Origin: Calendula officinalis
Taxonomy: Eukaryota > Streptophyta > Magnoliopsida > Asterales > Asteraceae
Direction: 5' to 3'
Assembly (NCBI GenBank): GCA_963853835.1
Contig: OY970822.1
Location: forward strand, 21,919,058 to 21,983,057
DNA: 64,000 bases
The translations under genes and the position numbers were made by a program. Numbering within the stretch: the stretch's first letter is position 1; every line of letters starts with the position of its first letter. Positions 14,809-28,580 of the stretch are shown here, in pieces. The notes under the pieces were generated by a model, which saw only the letters and a list, made by a program, of their open reading frames with translations, did no database searches and was not told the origin of the DNA.

Positions 14809-15477
14809 TAGGGGTGTTAATTATTCGGATATAACTGGATTGTCCAATTGGACATTTTGGATTGAACTATTTGAATTGGTTTTTTGGATCGGTTTGGACT
14901 TGAACCAAATTAATAGTTTGGATTTCGGATTGGATTTGGTTTCCGTTATGGAAACCGGATTGTCCAAAAAAACCGAATATTAATATAGAGTAAAATTGAT
15001 TTATATACTAACACTTGTTGGTTTCCATCATAAGCAATTATGGTTTCCTTTTCTTTACATTTCTTATAGTAAATTGATTTATATACTAAAACTTGTTCTA
15101 TTTTATACTGTATCAGTTGGTGATGTACCAATCTTTTTGGAGTTTTTGATAAAGTCGATTTCAAAATTTTTGCATATATGATTGAAAATGTCACAAACTA
15201 TGAATTAGACTTGTTTTTATGTACAAAGTAGTTTATCATTTTGGAATATTACATATGAGCTTAATATTATTTATGTTATATACTTTTGTAATATTTTGAA
15301 AATTTTAAGGAAAAACCAAACGGATAAAGCCAAACCAACCAAATTGTTATTTGGTTCGGATCGGTTTGGTTTTCGAATTAGTTTGGACGGTTCGGTTTGA
15401 ACTTTTGAAAATCGGATTTTATTTGGTTTCACCTACTTGGTTCGGATAAAACTAAACCGTCCAAACGAACACCCCTA
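14809..15477. mobile_element. hAT-like non-autonomous element
   Basis: Ends are TAGGGGTGTTAA...GAACACCCCTA with an exact 8-bp duplication AGAATAAT at 14801-14808 and 15478-15485. Length is 669 bp. It has GGTTCGGAT-type words near the ends and an AT-rich centre, with no transposase. Confidence 0.82.
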
Positions 15478-15485
15478 AGAATAAT

Positions 15486-16495
15486 GACACTTCTGTCTCT
15501 AAATATCTCATGGAAAGCTGAATATTCGTGAGTCATTAGGTCAAGGAAGTCAACGATAATCTGCTTAAAATGTCATGAGAAGTAGGCAATTGTTTGACAA
15601 TTGATAATAAGGGTAATCCAGGACATTTTAGGAGTTTTTCTTTAATTGGAGATAAAAATTATATGATGCCATTTTATATGTAAGTCGTGCAATTGCGTGT
15701 GGCTTCTCCTCAAATATTGAAATCTCTATGCGGCCGTGACGGTTGATCTGTCACAATAATAAGAAATTCAAAGTTCCAACCGGATTATTGTAAAGTTTGC
15801 TTCGAATCATAAATAGTTAAATACGATGCCATGTAAGTTGAAATTTTATTTAAAATTATCATATTAAATAAAAACCACATCTCAATCATTCTATACACCG
15901 ATTACACGCCAATCATTTTAGAATTGATTGTATGTTATGTGTTGTGATTTTGTTATTAAATTAAAAGGATTCGTTAGAATGTTAGCATATATGCATTTAT
16001 TTACCGTTAAACCAATTATCATTTTGAATTTTGACCAACAAACAGAAGCTTAAACATAACAAAATTCATATCGATTTTTTCAAACTCACCAAACAGAAAA
16101 TTTATAAATCTTGTAAGGGAATCATATGAACCAAAATGGTGAACGATAAAGCAAAATCATACACCACTTCATCACGAAGCTTTGAAAAAGCTTCAGTTTA
16201 TCCCACTTTTCCCAATATTTTAGTGCCAAATTTTAATCTTTTCCACCTTAAGTTAATGTTTCTTGAACCCTGCCACTTCCCATGCCAAAAGTCCCAACAT
16301 TATATCTGATGTATCAAAATCATTCCATAAAGCCGAAAATTGAGAATAACCCAAGAATTTTCGTAAAACCGATATGCAAACTTGCAACCTTTTGAATGGA
16401 TGGGGGGGGGGGGGATCATACTCAAGTTTCAGGTATTGGTACTAGAGTTTGGAACCTCATTGATAGGCCCATTGAGCTACAAACAAGGGTGGTAG
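15486..16495. other. AT-rich intergenic DNA
   Basis: No gene or element with recognisable ends was seen. A run of about 14 G residues lies near 16402. Confidence 0.4.
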
Positions 16496-17007
16496 CTATG
16501 TTGCACGGATACGGATACGGCACCGGGATACGGATACGCTACGGATACGGGATACGGCAAAAATAAAAAATTCAAGATACGGATACGGCAGAGATACGGA
16601 AAATATAAAATATAAAAAATATGTATATATGTTAAACAAAGAAGACGAATTGAAGTTTAAGCGAATTGAATGAAGCAGAGCATGTACGTACGAATGAAGC
16701 TGAAACAGAGTAGGGGAATTGCCGTAATTTTGATCACGATACGAGGGTACGGGTTTAAGGGCTTAGGGGAATTGACATATCTTTTATGGATCAAAAAGCC
16801 CATTACTCCATTAGCCTTCATTAGACTCAAATAACCCATCAAACAATTTTGAAAAACACGGATACGTCCCCTGAAACGCCGTAGAAACGGCGCAGAAACG
16901 TTTCCGGCATCGGAGAAACGTTTCCGGCAAGTATCCAAGGCGTATACGTATCCTAGGCGTTTCCGATACGGGAGCGGCACCCTAAGTGGCGTATCCGTGC
17001 ATCCTAG
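16496..17007. mobile_element. hAT-like GATACGG-repeat element, copy 1
   Basis: Inverted ends CTATGTTGCACGGATACGG and CGTATCCGTGCATCCTAG, with an exact 8-bp duplication GGTGGTAG at 16488-16495 and 17008-17015. The body (512 bp) is full of GATACGG/CGTTTCCG words and has no transposase. A sister copy is at 57921-58445. Confidence 0.83.
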
Positions 17008-17015
17008 GGTGGTAG

Positions 17016-17904
17016 TGGTGGCGGCAAAGGTGGTACTGGTGGCGTCAAAGGTGGTGGTGGAGCGAGAAGATTTTTGTATTATTATGATGAAACGTGTACA
17101 TGATAGTATGATACCGCTGACGATTTCTCTAGAATGGTAAGATAACAATATATCGGTGTTGAAAATATAAAGGATTATTGCGAGATATATTTTTATGATA
17201 ATAAAAAAATAAATTACAACTTAAATATAAGAGCAAACCCAACCCCGGTGATTTTATGATTCTCATCGTATTAAGACTGTGCAAAAGTCGGGCTGAACCA
17301 CTAAAACTAGCAAACTAAATCTAACCGGTTCCGATTCTTAATCCATGATATGAAAAATGGTTCTTGGGCCAAGTTGGTTAGGTCTGGCGCAAATCAAGTT
17401 TTTTCAATGAAACGTTGTTTAGACAATTAACTATATACAAATCACTAGCACAAAAAGTTTGAGTTCAGTTCAAGGGTCTAGTTTGGGACCGACTCGGTCC
17501 AACACTGATACCAAAATAGTCCTAATCAAAGTTCCGATGTTTTTAATTTGTCGGCTCCAATAAAATTTTGTTTGGTCTATTTTTGGACCCTAGTTAACAT
17601 CAAGTAAGTTTGAGCTAGCACGAGCACGATGACTCGATGGAAACCGGGCCAAAAGACCATTTTGATAAGCAAGCCATATCCTATCCTGATTCAGAACACT
17701 CATAAACTCGCAACCAAACAATCCCTAACGAACGATAAAACCTCGTTACTCTCGTCCCTTCATACGTCACCTTTTAGGGGAATCAATCCTTCCCTTGGAA
17801 CAAAAAACAAATTCACTCTTATCTCACACACATACACACAGAAATCACCGAAAAATCGTTGAGAAGTGTGTGTTTTATGTGTACGATATTGTGAAATTGT
17901 AGAT
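17016..17904. other. Upstream region of the glyoxalase gene
   Basis: No separate gene. Short open frames here have no recognised similarity. CT- and CA-rich sequence at 17750-17845 probably lies in the promoter or 5' leader of the gene starting at 17905. Confidence 0.4.
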
Positions 17905-20900
17905 ATGGTGCGAATTTTACCGATGGCGTCAACGATTCGTCCATCGTTCTCATCATTCGCCATAAATCGATTTGGTGGTAGAATTTCAATGGTTAATTGT
18001 TCTTCTTCGCAGTTCAATTCGCTTCATTTTGCTTCAAGTGGTATGAATATAATTAATAGGAATATGATTAATATGTTTTGTTTTTGATGAAGTTTAGCGT
18101 TTAGTTTGTGTGTATATTGATAGGGTAAGATTGTGTTGTTTCACACCTGGATTGAATTTGATTAATTAGGTTTAGTGTTTGCTTATGAGTTGATGAGTCT
18201 TAGGACATTTATATGCAATTGTCATTTTGTAAAGAAAAAAGTTCAGGGGGGGTGGTTTGGGTTAGTGATAAAGCTCAAATCCAAATCAATTGGATTTAGC
18301 TAGCAATTTACACAAAGAACAGCTTTGTAGAACTCAATTAAACAACTGGTAGTCGACAATATCATTCAATTCATAATCAATAATTGTTCATACATTGGGA
18401 AAGGGTATCATAACCATTTAATTAGAAAATGCATTTAATGCATCACTTAAAAATAGTATATTGTATCTTCATTGATGATTATTACTCTAAAAATAATTGT
18501 TCATACATTGGGAAAGGGTACCATAATCAATAATCATGAAAGTTTTAGTAATTTGTTAAACACAAATGTCTACATTTCGACTAATTGACTATTTTGTTTC
18601 TAACAGTGGGATTGAAATCAGAATGTTTTGGTGGTAAAGGTTTTAAGTTATTTAGAAAAGAAGGAAATATGAAGTCATGTAAAAGGATTGTAAGCATGGC
18701 CCAAGGAAGCACAACAACCACTCAAGAAAGTGCATTAGAGTGGGTCAAAAGTGACAAGAGAAGAATGCTTCATGTTGTTTACCGTGTGGGCGATTTGGAC
18801 CGAACAATAAAGTAACGTTTTTAATTACTTGAATTTTTTTATATAGTTGAATATGAGTTAAAACAAATAAATAAATAAATACTTGTGCAGGTTCTATACA
18901 GAGTGTTTGGGGATGAAGTTGTTGAGAAAAAGAGACATACCTGAGGAGAGATACACCAATGCATTTCTTGGATATGGACCAGAAGATTCTCACTTTGTCA
19001 TTGAACTCACTTACAGTAAATAAACTACTTTTTTTCATTACTAATATTAATTATATTATAATATAATTTATATAAGTGGTAAAATGAAACGCACTTACGC
19101 AAGTGGTAAGTTGGATGGTAATTTTGGAGGTAGTCATATATATTTAAGCTTTATAATATTGATTATGGAATGATATTCATATAGTTCGTTCTTAATGCCT
19201 CTAGTTATATAAGTATATATTCTTTAACCTTGACTAATTTTCATTCATTATGCCACAGATTATGGAGTTGACAAATACGACATTGGGACTGCATTTGGTC
19301 ATTTTGGCATTGCTGTTGATGATGTAAGTTAACATAAAATGGTTATGTGATATTTAGTAATGCAAAATCAAATGATACTCAGATAATCAAATACTAAGTG
19401 TTTGACACTCATTATTATTATTTAAGAAATTAATAGATAGATAATATATTCACCAAATATGAAACTTTTGTGAAGAAATAAAGTGTTTTGTCTGTGTGGC
19501 ATAAGAGTGAAAATATTCCAAATTAGGTTTAAGGAAAGGGTAAATATGAAATGTTAATTTACCCTTAGATGATCTGTGGCATTTGACCCCTAATCACCAA
19601 AATTGACACTTTTGTTTAAAAAGTGGTTTCATAGTAAACATATCTCAAAGGAAGGGTGAATAAGTAATTTAATTTTGCCCTTGGATGATCAGTTTTGTTA
19701 AAGATGAAGCAGAATCTGTATATCCAAATGTTAAAAACCAACATGTCATAATAATCATTTCCACAACACAAATCCAAACACCCCATATTACCCTTGAATT
19801 TTATAAAAGAGTTATGTTTTTGCAGGTGGCTAAAACTGTGGATCTGATAAAAGCAAAAGGTGGGACAGTAACTAGGGAAGCTGGTCCGGTCAAAGGTGGA
19901 AAGTCAATAATTGCATTTATAGAAGATCCCGACGGTTATAAATTTGAACTTATAGAAAGAGGGCCCACACCTGAACCACTTTGTCAAGTTATGCTCCGTG
20001 TTGGCGATCTTGACCGTTCGATCGCTTTTCATGAGAAGGTCTCACTTTTTCTATTATCTTATTTAATATTTTTTGTATTAACATAATTTTTATTATTTTA
20101 ATATATTCTTAGGCTTTTGGTATGGAGCTCTTGCGCCGTAGAGATAATCCTGAATACAAGGTAAGGTCAACTGACAAATATCTACTTGTTATACAAGCCC
20201 ATTTATTTATTCTTTTGTGATGCAAAATAATTGAATGATTTCGATTGCAGTACACCATTGCAATGATGGGGTATGGACCAGAAGATAAAAATGCTGTACT
20301 GGAGTTGACTTACAATTACGGGGTTACTGAATACGAAAAAGGAAATGCTTATGCTCAGGTAAATAAATATATATTTCGTGAATTTTTTTTCTTCGAATAA
20401 TATTAATTTAATGTTATGTTTATTAACAGATAGCAATAGGGACAGATGATGTTTATAAAACTGCAGAAGCGGTTAGACTTTTTGGCGGGAAAATTACCAG
20501 AGAACCTGGACCTCTACCTGGTATTAGCACCAAAATTACAGCCTGTTTGGATCCTGATGGTTGGAAGACGGTAAACTCATGTTCTTAGTTTATTCCAACT
20601 TTTTGCAGGATTAAATAATACTTTTTTTTCCTTGTAAGTTATTGTAGGTGGCAAAACGGGTGGTTTGGGTAATGGGTCAAAAATGGTGATTTTTTTTTGT
20701 TTGGGTAGAAGGGTTGACCCAAAACACTTTTTGTCCATGATTTTTTTTTTTATCTTTTAAGAAAATATAAGTATTGTATCAAATAGACAAATGTGATTTA
20801 ACATATTTATATTATTTCGATAATAAACTATAAATTAATGATTCATGAGGTTTTATGGGTTTAAATAACACTTTGGGTGACTTTCAACTTGTTTGGCCCG

Positions 20901-21294
20901 TTCCCATTTTAGCTAACGAGTTTTTTGCAATTATCATGTTTTGATTTGCACACCATTTTGTTAATTAAAACTTGAGTTTCAACTAAGATAATTCCCTAAA
21001 AATGACTTGACCTGATATTTCTAGAATCAATAGGAAATGGGTTAAACGGGTCAAAAGTAGCCCTAAGTATACCCTTCATAATGCATAAAAAAAAGTTAAT
21101 TTATTATATAAATAAATGGTTAAAATAAAAAAATATTTGACAAAAAGTGTTTCATGTAACCTTGTATAAACTTGTTACCTGTTTCGACATGTTACCATTA
21201 GCTAGCGATATAAAAGCAAAAATCTTGATAATTTCTCATTAATCTTTTGCAGGTGTTTGTTGATAACATCGATTTTCTGAAAGAACTAGAGTGA
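17905..21294 (+). CDS. GLX1: Lactoylglutathione lyase (glyoxalase I), two-domain, probably chloroplastic
   Basis: Nine exons: 17905-18040, 18607-18811, 18891-19015, 19259-19323, 19826-20038, 20113-20160, 20251-20358, 20430-20570 and 21253-21294. All introns are GT-AG and the joined frame is 360 residues. The enzyme isomerises the methylglyoxal-glutathione adduct to S-lactoylglutathione, the first step of methylglyoxal detoxification. Two glyoxalase folds are present. Metal ligands fitting the family are H100 (MLHVVYRVGDLDR), E152 (FVIELTYNYG), H170 (FGHFGIAVDD) and E218 (YKFELIERG). The second fold has CQVMLRVGDLDRS and YAQIAIG, with Gln where His is expected, and no matching final Glu, so one active site is likely. 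The Ser/Arg-rich first 75 residues look like a plastid transit peptide. Length and layout match the Arabidopsis chloroplast enzyme (about 350 residues). Confidence 0.93.
18379..18520. repeat. MITE fragment between 29-bp direct repeats in glyoxalase intron 1
   Basis: A 29-bp sequence starting AATAATTGTTCATACATTGG occurs at 18379-18407 and again at 18492-18520. Between them, 18426-18490 is the reverse complement of the interior of the MITE at 14053-14257, without its terminal repeats. Confidence 0.75.
20647..21065. mobile_element. Decayed hAT-like repeat in glyoxalase intron 8
   Basis: Begins TAGGTGGCAAAACGGG and ends near GGGTCAAAAGTAGCCCTA, an imperfect inverted pair. It contains GGGTTGACCC/GTTTGGCCCG words common in this repeat class. 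No clean target-site duplication is visible, so boundaries are approximate. Confidence 0.4.
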
Positions 21295-22139
21295 TTAAAA
21301 AATGGTTCTTTAAGGAGTCATCACACTTGTCAAAATGTGTAGCAAAACCGCCCATTTTGTAGATAATTAAACAATGTTTGTGACGTGACATGAATGGGAA
21401 ATCTTGTTAGAATGGCTAATAATGTGTAGAGCATTTTGTTTTTGGTGAAATTAATTGTCAACAATCAAAGAAAAGAGAGAAAAATAGCATAGTAGAGTTG
21501 GGATATTGCCTTTATGTATCAATTGTTTTTCGAAGTTTATTGTCATTCATTTCACATTTTTTTGCACTATGATCTATACAAATGGTGTCAATTTGCAGTT
21601 TTATTATAGAAGGAATTTTGGGCCTATTTAAGTCGGTAATTATTAACGTCTAAAGATGCAAATTCATTCTTTTATCCCGTTTTGAATCCAAAATAAAATC
21701 TAAAGTGGTAGGCAACAAAAGTAATGATACGCTTTTGTCAATGCAGTTCCGTTAGGTTAAAGACAGTTCGGTTAATGGTAAGACGGGTGCCAACGGTACA
21801 CACCAACGGCGCCGGTTTGGCTCGCCGGTTGTGGCGACCGTTGGCACGGCCTCGCCACTTTTCCGCCGGTTTGAGCCACGCCGGTTTGAGGACGAGGGGT
21901 GTGGGTGTCGCCGGTTGAATTTTCTTTTTTTTTTCTTTTTTTTCTAACGGTAATATTACCGTTAATATAGAAAAACATATATGTTCAAATAATGCAAAAA
22001 TAACACTTGTGTATACATACATGAAAACATACATGCACAAAAACATATATGTTTTCGTGCATGAATAACATACATGCATGGGGGTCCCTCGTTAAATCAC
22101 TTCATGTATCTTCCATGATCATTTCATTTTGAAATTCAA
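21295..22139. other. Intergenic DNA downstream of the glyoxalase gene
   Basis: The 3' untranslated region of the glyoxalase gene probably ends before about 21650. A GC-richer block at 21775-21915 with GCCGG repeats holds no recognised gene. TACATGTATG-type words follow at 21990-22080. Confidence 0.4.
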
Positions 22140-22197
22140 TGGTTTAGATTGAGTTCTGCGGGTTCTGTAGCCTAAAATGGGTTCTGTAACTAGCCAT

Positions 22198-22202
<5 letters not shown>
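22140..22202. mobile_element. Terminal segment of a TA-flanked element (left of tract)
   Basis: GGGTTCTGTAGCC...GTTCTGTAACTAGCCATTCAC runs directly into a (TA)n tract. Its inverse is similar to the sequence just right of the TA tract at 24543, so these look like facing ends of the same family. The other end of this element was not located. Confidence 0.4.

Positions 22203-22279
<77 letters not shown>
22203..22279. repeat. (TA)n microsatellite
   Basis: An almost pure AT dinucleotide tract of about 77 bp, bounded on both sides by ends of TA-associated elements. Confidence 0.9.
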
Positions 22280-24547
<2,268 letters not shown>

Positions 24548-25034
24548 AGAGTTATATAGAGAACCGATACTTTCGTACAGAACCCGTAGAACCCTTATTG
24601 ACCAATAAGAAATTAGTAATATGTTTTCCATTTATTTAATTCATAAGGGTAAAATCGGGATTTAATACAAATCGATAATTAGGAAATAATTAATTTATTC
24701 CCTACAATTATGGGAAGTGGAGATTTGATAAGATCGTAACTTCCTGCTGAAACTGATTCCCCATATCGTCCCGAATTATAGCAAATTGAACGAAATTAAT
24801 TTAAATCCATTATACACATTCATATCTTCTATCGATTTGCAGGCGGACGTGTAGCGTATATCGATTTGCAGGCACACGAAGTTTTTTCATTTAGTTTTAA
24901 AAATTCAGACGATATTAGTTGACTGATCGAATATCGGCATGGTATAAGGAATTGATGAGCCTGGTTTTTCGAGTGTTGTTCCAGTCAACAATCAATTGGT
25001 AGACGCCCCCCTTATTGAAGTTCAAGATGAATTG

Positions 25035-25663
25035 ATGGATGCGTGTTTCGAAGATACTCTAGTTGATCAAGATGGTAAATTTTTTTATTTTTTTTTAATG
25101 TTGTTGCTGTTATTATGATTAATTGGGGTGTAATCACGGGAAATAATTGTTGACTGTTGTATCTTCATAATTTTGGACGGTAACTAATTGGGGTGTAATT
25201 CAGGGAATTAATTGTTGACTGAAGTTTCTTAGTTATTATGGGTTTAAAAAAATTGTGATTTTCATGATATAAATCATATGAATAAAAAATCCACAATTCT
25301 TTATAGCTAGTGTTTTAGTTCTTAATTCTTATTATTTGTTGACGGTAACGGTCTTTTGTTTGTGCAGAGAAATCCATTTTTAATGTGATTAAAAATGAAA
25401 TAGATGTTTTATCAACGCCTGGAGGAATTAAAAATTGGTCCCCTTATGTCCCTATCGTTGATAAACCTGTTGTTGGGTCCATTTACGAATCATTTGAAGC
25501 TGGGTATCAAATGTATAAATTGTATGCTGATAATGGTGGGTTCAACATACGCAAGTCTGGTATTAAGCGACACAAGGGTAAAATAACCCATGGATATGTG
25601 TATTTTAATCGTGCTGGAAAGTGTAGATCAAAATTTGATATGGATTCATTGAAAGTGGATTAA
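25035..25663 (+). CDS. Short FAR1-type DNA-binding domain protein (probable fragment)
   Basis: Two exons, 25035-25074 and 25368-25663 (GT-AG), give 111 residues. The core, PVVGSIYESFEAGYQMYKLY followed by GFNIRKSG, is the start of the FAR1/FHY3 DNA-binding domain, a WRKY-GCM1-type zinc finger found in MULE-transposase-derived plant transcription factors. Only this N-terminal part is present; the MULE transposase domain and SWIM finger of full FAR1 proteins (about 600-800 residues) are missing, and later zinc ligands appear absent. An in-frame stop lies upstream of the chosen Met. It sits beside another element carrying a captured gene, so capture is likely. Alternatively it is a small single-domain FRS-like gene. 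Confidence 0.6.
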
Positions 25664-25884
25664 GATTTGCTTTTTTTACTGAAAGCTTTCTGTTTTTTTA
25701 CTGAATTTATGGTGTTGATACATATGATATTTTGTTCAATTTATAGGTCTTTATAATTAATGGTCGTAGAAGCTTTATTTCATGGTATTGTAATATTCTT
25801 TTAGATGTTATTACATTTGTGTAATTAAATAGTTAGGCTTTAATACATACATGATTTCCATGAGCACATCAGTGTGTTTTCGGT

Positions 25885-26055
25885 AAATACATGTATGTAT
25901 TCTCGGTTTTTTTTGGGTGCACATGTGTATCTACACGTATGTCTACTTTTCATTAGTAGCCATTCCACTGTTGTGAATACATGTATGTATTTCTGTTGGG
26001 AATACATGTATGTATTTACATATTTTTTTTGGGTAAATACATGTATGTATTCTCT
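25885..26055. repeat. TACATGTATGTATT minisatellite-like units
   Basis: Several copies of the near-palindromic unit AATACATGTATGTATT are spaced irregularly by T-rich DNA. Related TACATGCATG words occur at 22020-22080. The frames reading through this stretch are not genes. Confidence 0.6.
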
Positions 26056-26792
26056 TTTTTTTTGGGCGCTCATACATGTACCTATAATGATGTGAATTTA
26101 TGATTCGGGCATGAACATATGTGTCCTAGTCATATGTTTTTGCATTACTTATTAGTCAAAATGAAAACAGAAACATATATAACATCCATGTAACATATAT
26201 ATATATATATATATTTAAACCTTTTAAACTTCTATAAATACTAGGGCTCGCAAAATCAAACCCGACCTGTCAACCCGACCCATTTACAACCCGAAATTAG
26301 CGGGTTGGGTCATAACTTTCAACCCGTGGGTCATAAACGAGTCAACCCATTTACAACCCATCATAAAACAAGTCGGGTTGGGTTCAAATTTACAACCCAT
26401 TTATGACCCGTCAATCCGTTTAAATATTTTATGTATCTTAAATGCATAATATAATACAATATATTACTATTTATTTATTAATTTTAGATACATATTATTG
26501 TGTCGAAAAATGATGTCTAACAAGATACAAGATGAAGATGATGAATTGATGATGAAAATAAAACGGGAAGTTAAATACCTTAGGCTTTCATGTTGTATTT
26601 TTAACAACTTTTAGTAGTTGTTAACTTTCGATTGTACTTTGCAACTAATTAACTTATTTTGGTATTTTAGTCTTTAATTATGTGTGTGTGTGTGTGTGTG
26701 TTTTTTTTTTATAAGTTGATGTTTTTGGGTCAACCCGTTTATGACCCAACCCGTTTAATAAATAGGTTGGGTTGAATATCTCAACCCGTTTA

Positions 26793-28338
26793 TGTAACGA
26801 CCAGAATTTTCGGTAAATGAATTAAATGGAAATATTGAGGAATAAAGGTGGTAAAATATTTAATCGAGTCTCCGTTGTGTTTTATCGAGTGTTTAGATGT
26901 TTGGGACTTGGTGTAACCAAGTATGGGTCAAGACTTGGATGGAAACAAGCTTAAAAGGAAAAAAACTGACCCAGACAGCCCTCGCGGCCCGAGGCAGGCG
27001 CGAGGTTGAACAGAACTTCAGAGGCGAAACGCGAGAGACTCGCGCCGAGCTCGAGTCGAGCTCACGTCGCGAGCCAGGCGCGAGCGGGGCGCGAGATCTG
27101 TTTTTCAGCGGCAACCAGCAGGCAAAGCCGCGTCACCTCGCGGCGCGAGGTGGGCGCGAGCGGGGCGCGAGAATCGTCTGGAGTATATAAACTTGTGTGT
27201 AAGCTAGGGTTTCATTTCACCTTCAACCCCACACATAGTGCAGCCGATTTGGGAGCATTCTTGGACGTTTTTAGAGCTCAAGAGCTCAGATGTTCACCAT
27301 CTTGAAGGATTGAAACATCAAGGGTGAGTATTCTTGATTGTCTTGCTTATCTACCTTGATTGTGAGCTTTGTATGAGTAGAAATGGTGGTTTGGGGAACC
27401 ATCCATGTCATCTTTGGGGAAGATGACTAATCATGGGTGTAGAACACTCATTGTAAGCTTGTGCTCATATTTTGATTAAAGGAATTAGTAAAGAGAATAA
27501 TATGATAAATTAGAATAGATGTATTCTAATAAGTGATGAATTTGATGAAAGGAGCTGATGCTCATATTTTGATTAAAGGAGTTGAGGCTCATAAGTGTTA
27601 ATGAGATATCCGGAATAAGACCGCCCAGAAATGGGGGAGCACGAGACGTCTACTTGGGGTGGTACCTCCCTGCGCAAAGAGTAGAATGTCACAGTTTACG
27701 ACATCTAGTGTTGGGTGAGCATGACGACCCGAGAATGGGGAGAGCTTATGAATCTCGGTAAGGTGGGGGCTCCCAATTACCTTGATAGTTTACCTATGAC
27801 GTCCCATATCGGGAGAGATGGCTTCGGAGAGGTCCGTTGCATATGTGATAAAGAAAGTGTAAGCTTGGAGATAGCTTACAAGTATGTGATTAGATGATGA
27901 GTAAGCTTATGGTAAGCTTATTAGTTTATACGGTTAAATAAATAGAAGATGAATTATGAATTAATAAGTAATGATAAGGTTAAGTATTTATAACGTTATA
28001 AATATTATTTTATAAATCTTTTGAGAATGGGTCGAAAACCCATGTATCTCACGAGACTATTTTGTCTCACGTACTACTTTGTTTTTTGCTATGTACTCAG
28101 GTTCAGGATCGAAGGATTAGAGGGTCGCGATAGAAGTGGCCTAGTGTTGATTAGCTCGGGAGCTCGTAGGTAGATCCCGTTTATCCTATGGTTATGATAT
28201 TGTTTTTGTAACACCGATTTTAATACTCTGATAAACTTTTAATGGTTTTTGTTAAACCGTATCTTGGGAATATTGGACTTGTAGTATTTTTATTTAAAAA
28301 TATGATTTAAAAAGTGTTTTAAAAATTGAGGTGTTACA
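26793..28338 (+). repeat. 5' LTR with internal deletion
   Basis: 1546 bp with TG...CA ends. The 3' LTR adds up to about 2254 bp without its insertion. The missing part corresponds to roughly 40148-40880. A GC-rich stretch (about 26985-27180) is built from GGCGCGAG-type words. The open frames across it are not genes. Confidence 0.85.
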
Positions 28339-28341
28339 ACT

Positions 28342-28353
28342 TGGTATCAGAGC
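28342..28353 (+). other. Primer-binding site (initiator Met tRNA)
   Basis: TGGTATCAGAGC, three bases after the 5' LTR end, matches the 3' end of initiator methionine tRNA. Confidence 0.85.
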
Positions 28354-28580
28354 TATAGTTTAAGTGAATTAGGTAGGTTTGACCTCCCTAGTCTTAAGCT
28401 ATGCTTAGTAGGACCATATGTTTTCCATAGGATGTCCATGATTAGTCTTATGAGACCGTAAAGTATGGGTAAGTTAGGGCCGATCCCTAAGAGAAAAGAT
28501 AATGTTTTGGGCTTTATGGGTTATGTTTGACTAATAAGTCAACCTTTGAATTCTAATGGTTTAATATGTGGTTATAGCAA

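Noticed and set aside
16657..17148. 163-residue minus-strand frame
   Set aside because: It runs mostly through the GATACGG transposon and across its boundary, with no domain.
21774..21920. Possible left terminus of the PIF element whose transposase is at 41914
   Set aside because: GACGGGTGCCAACGG is only loosely like the right terminus, and the distance makes pairing unsupported.
26893..27305. Arg-rich frames in GC-rich sequence
   Set aside because: They lie inside an LTR made of GGCGCGAG words, and the matching LTR disrupts the frame.
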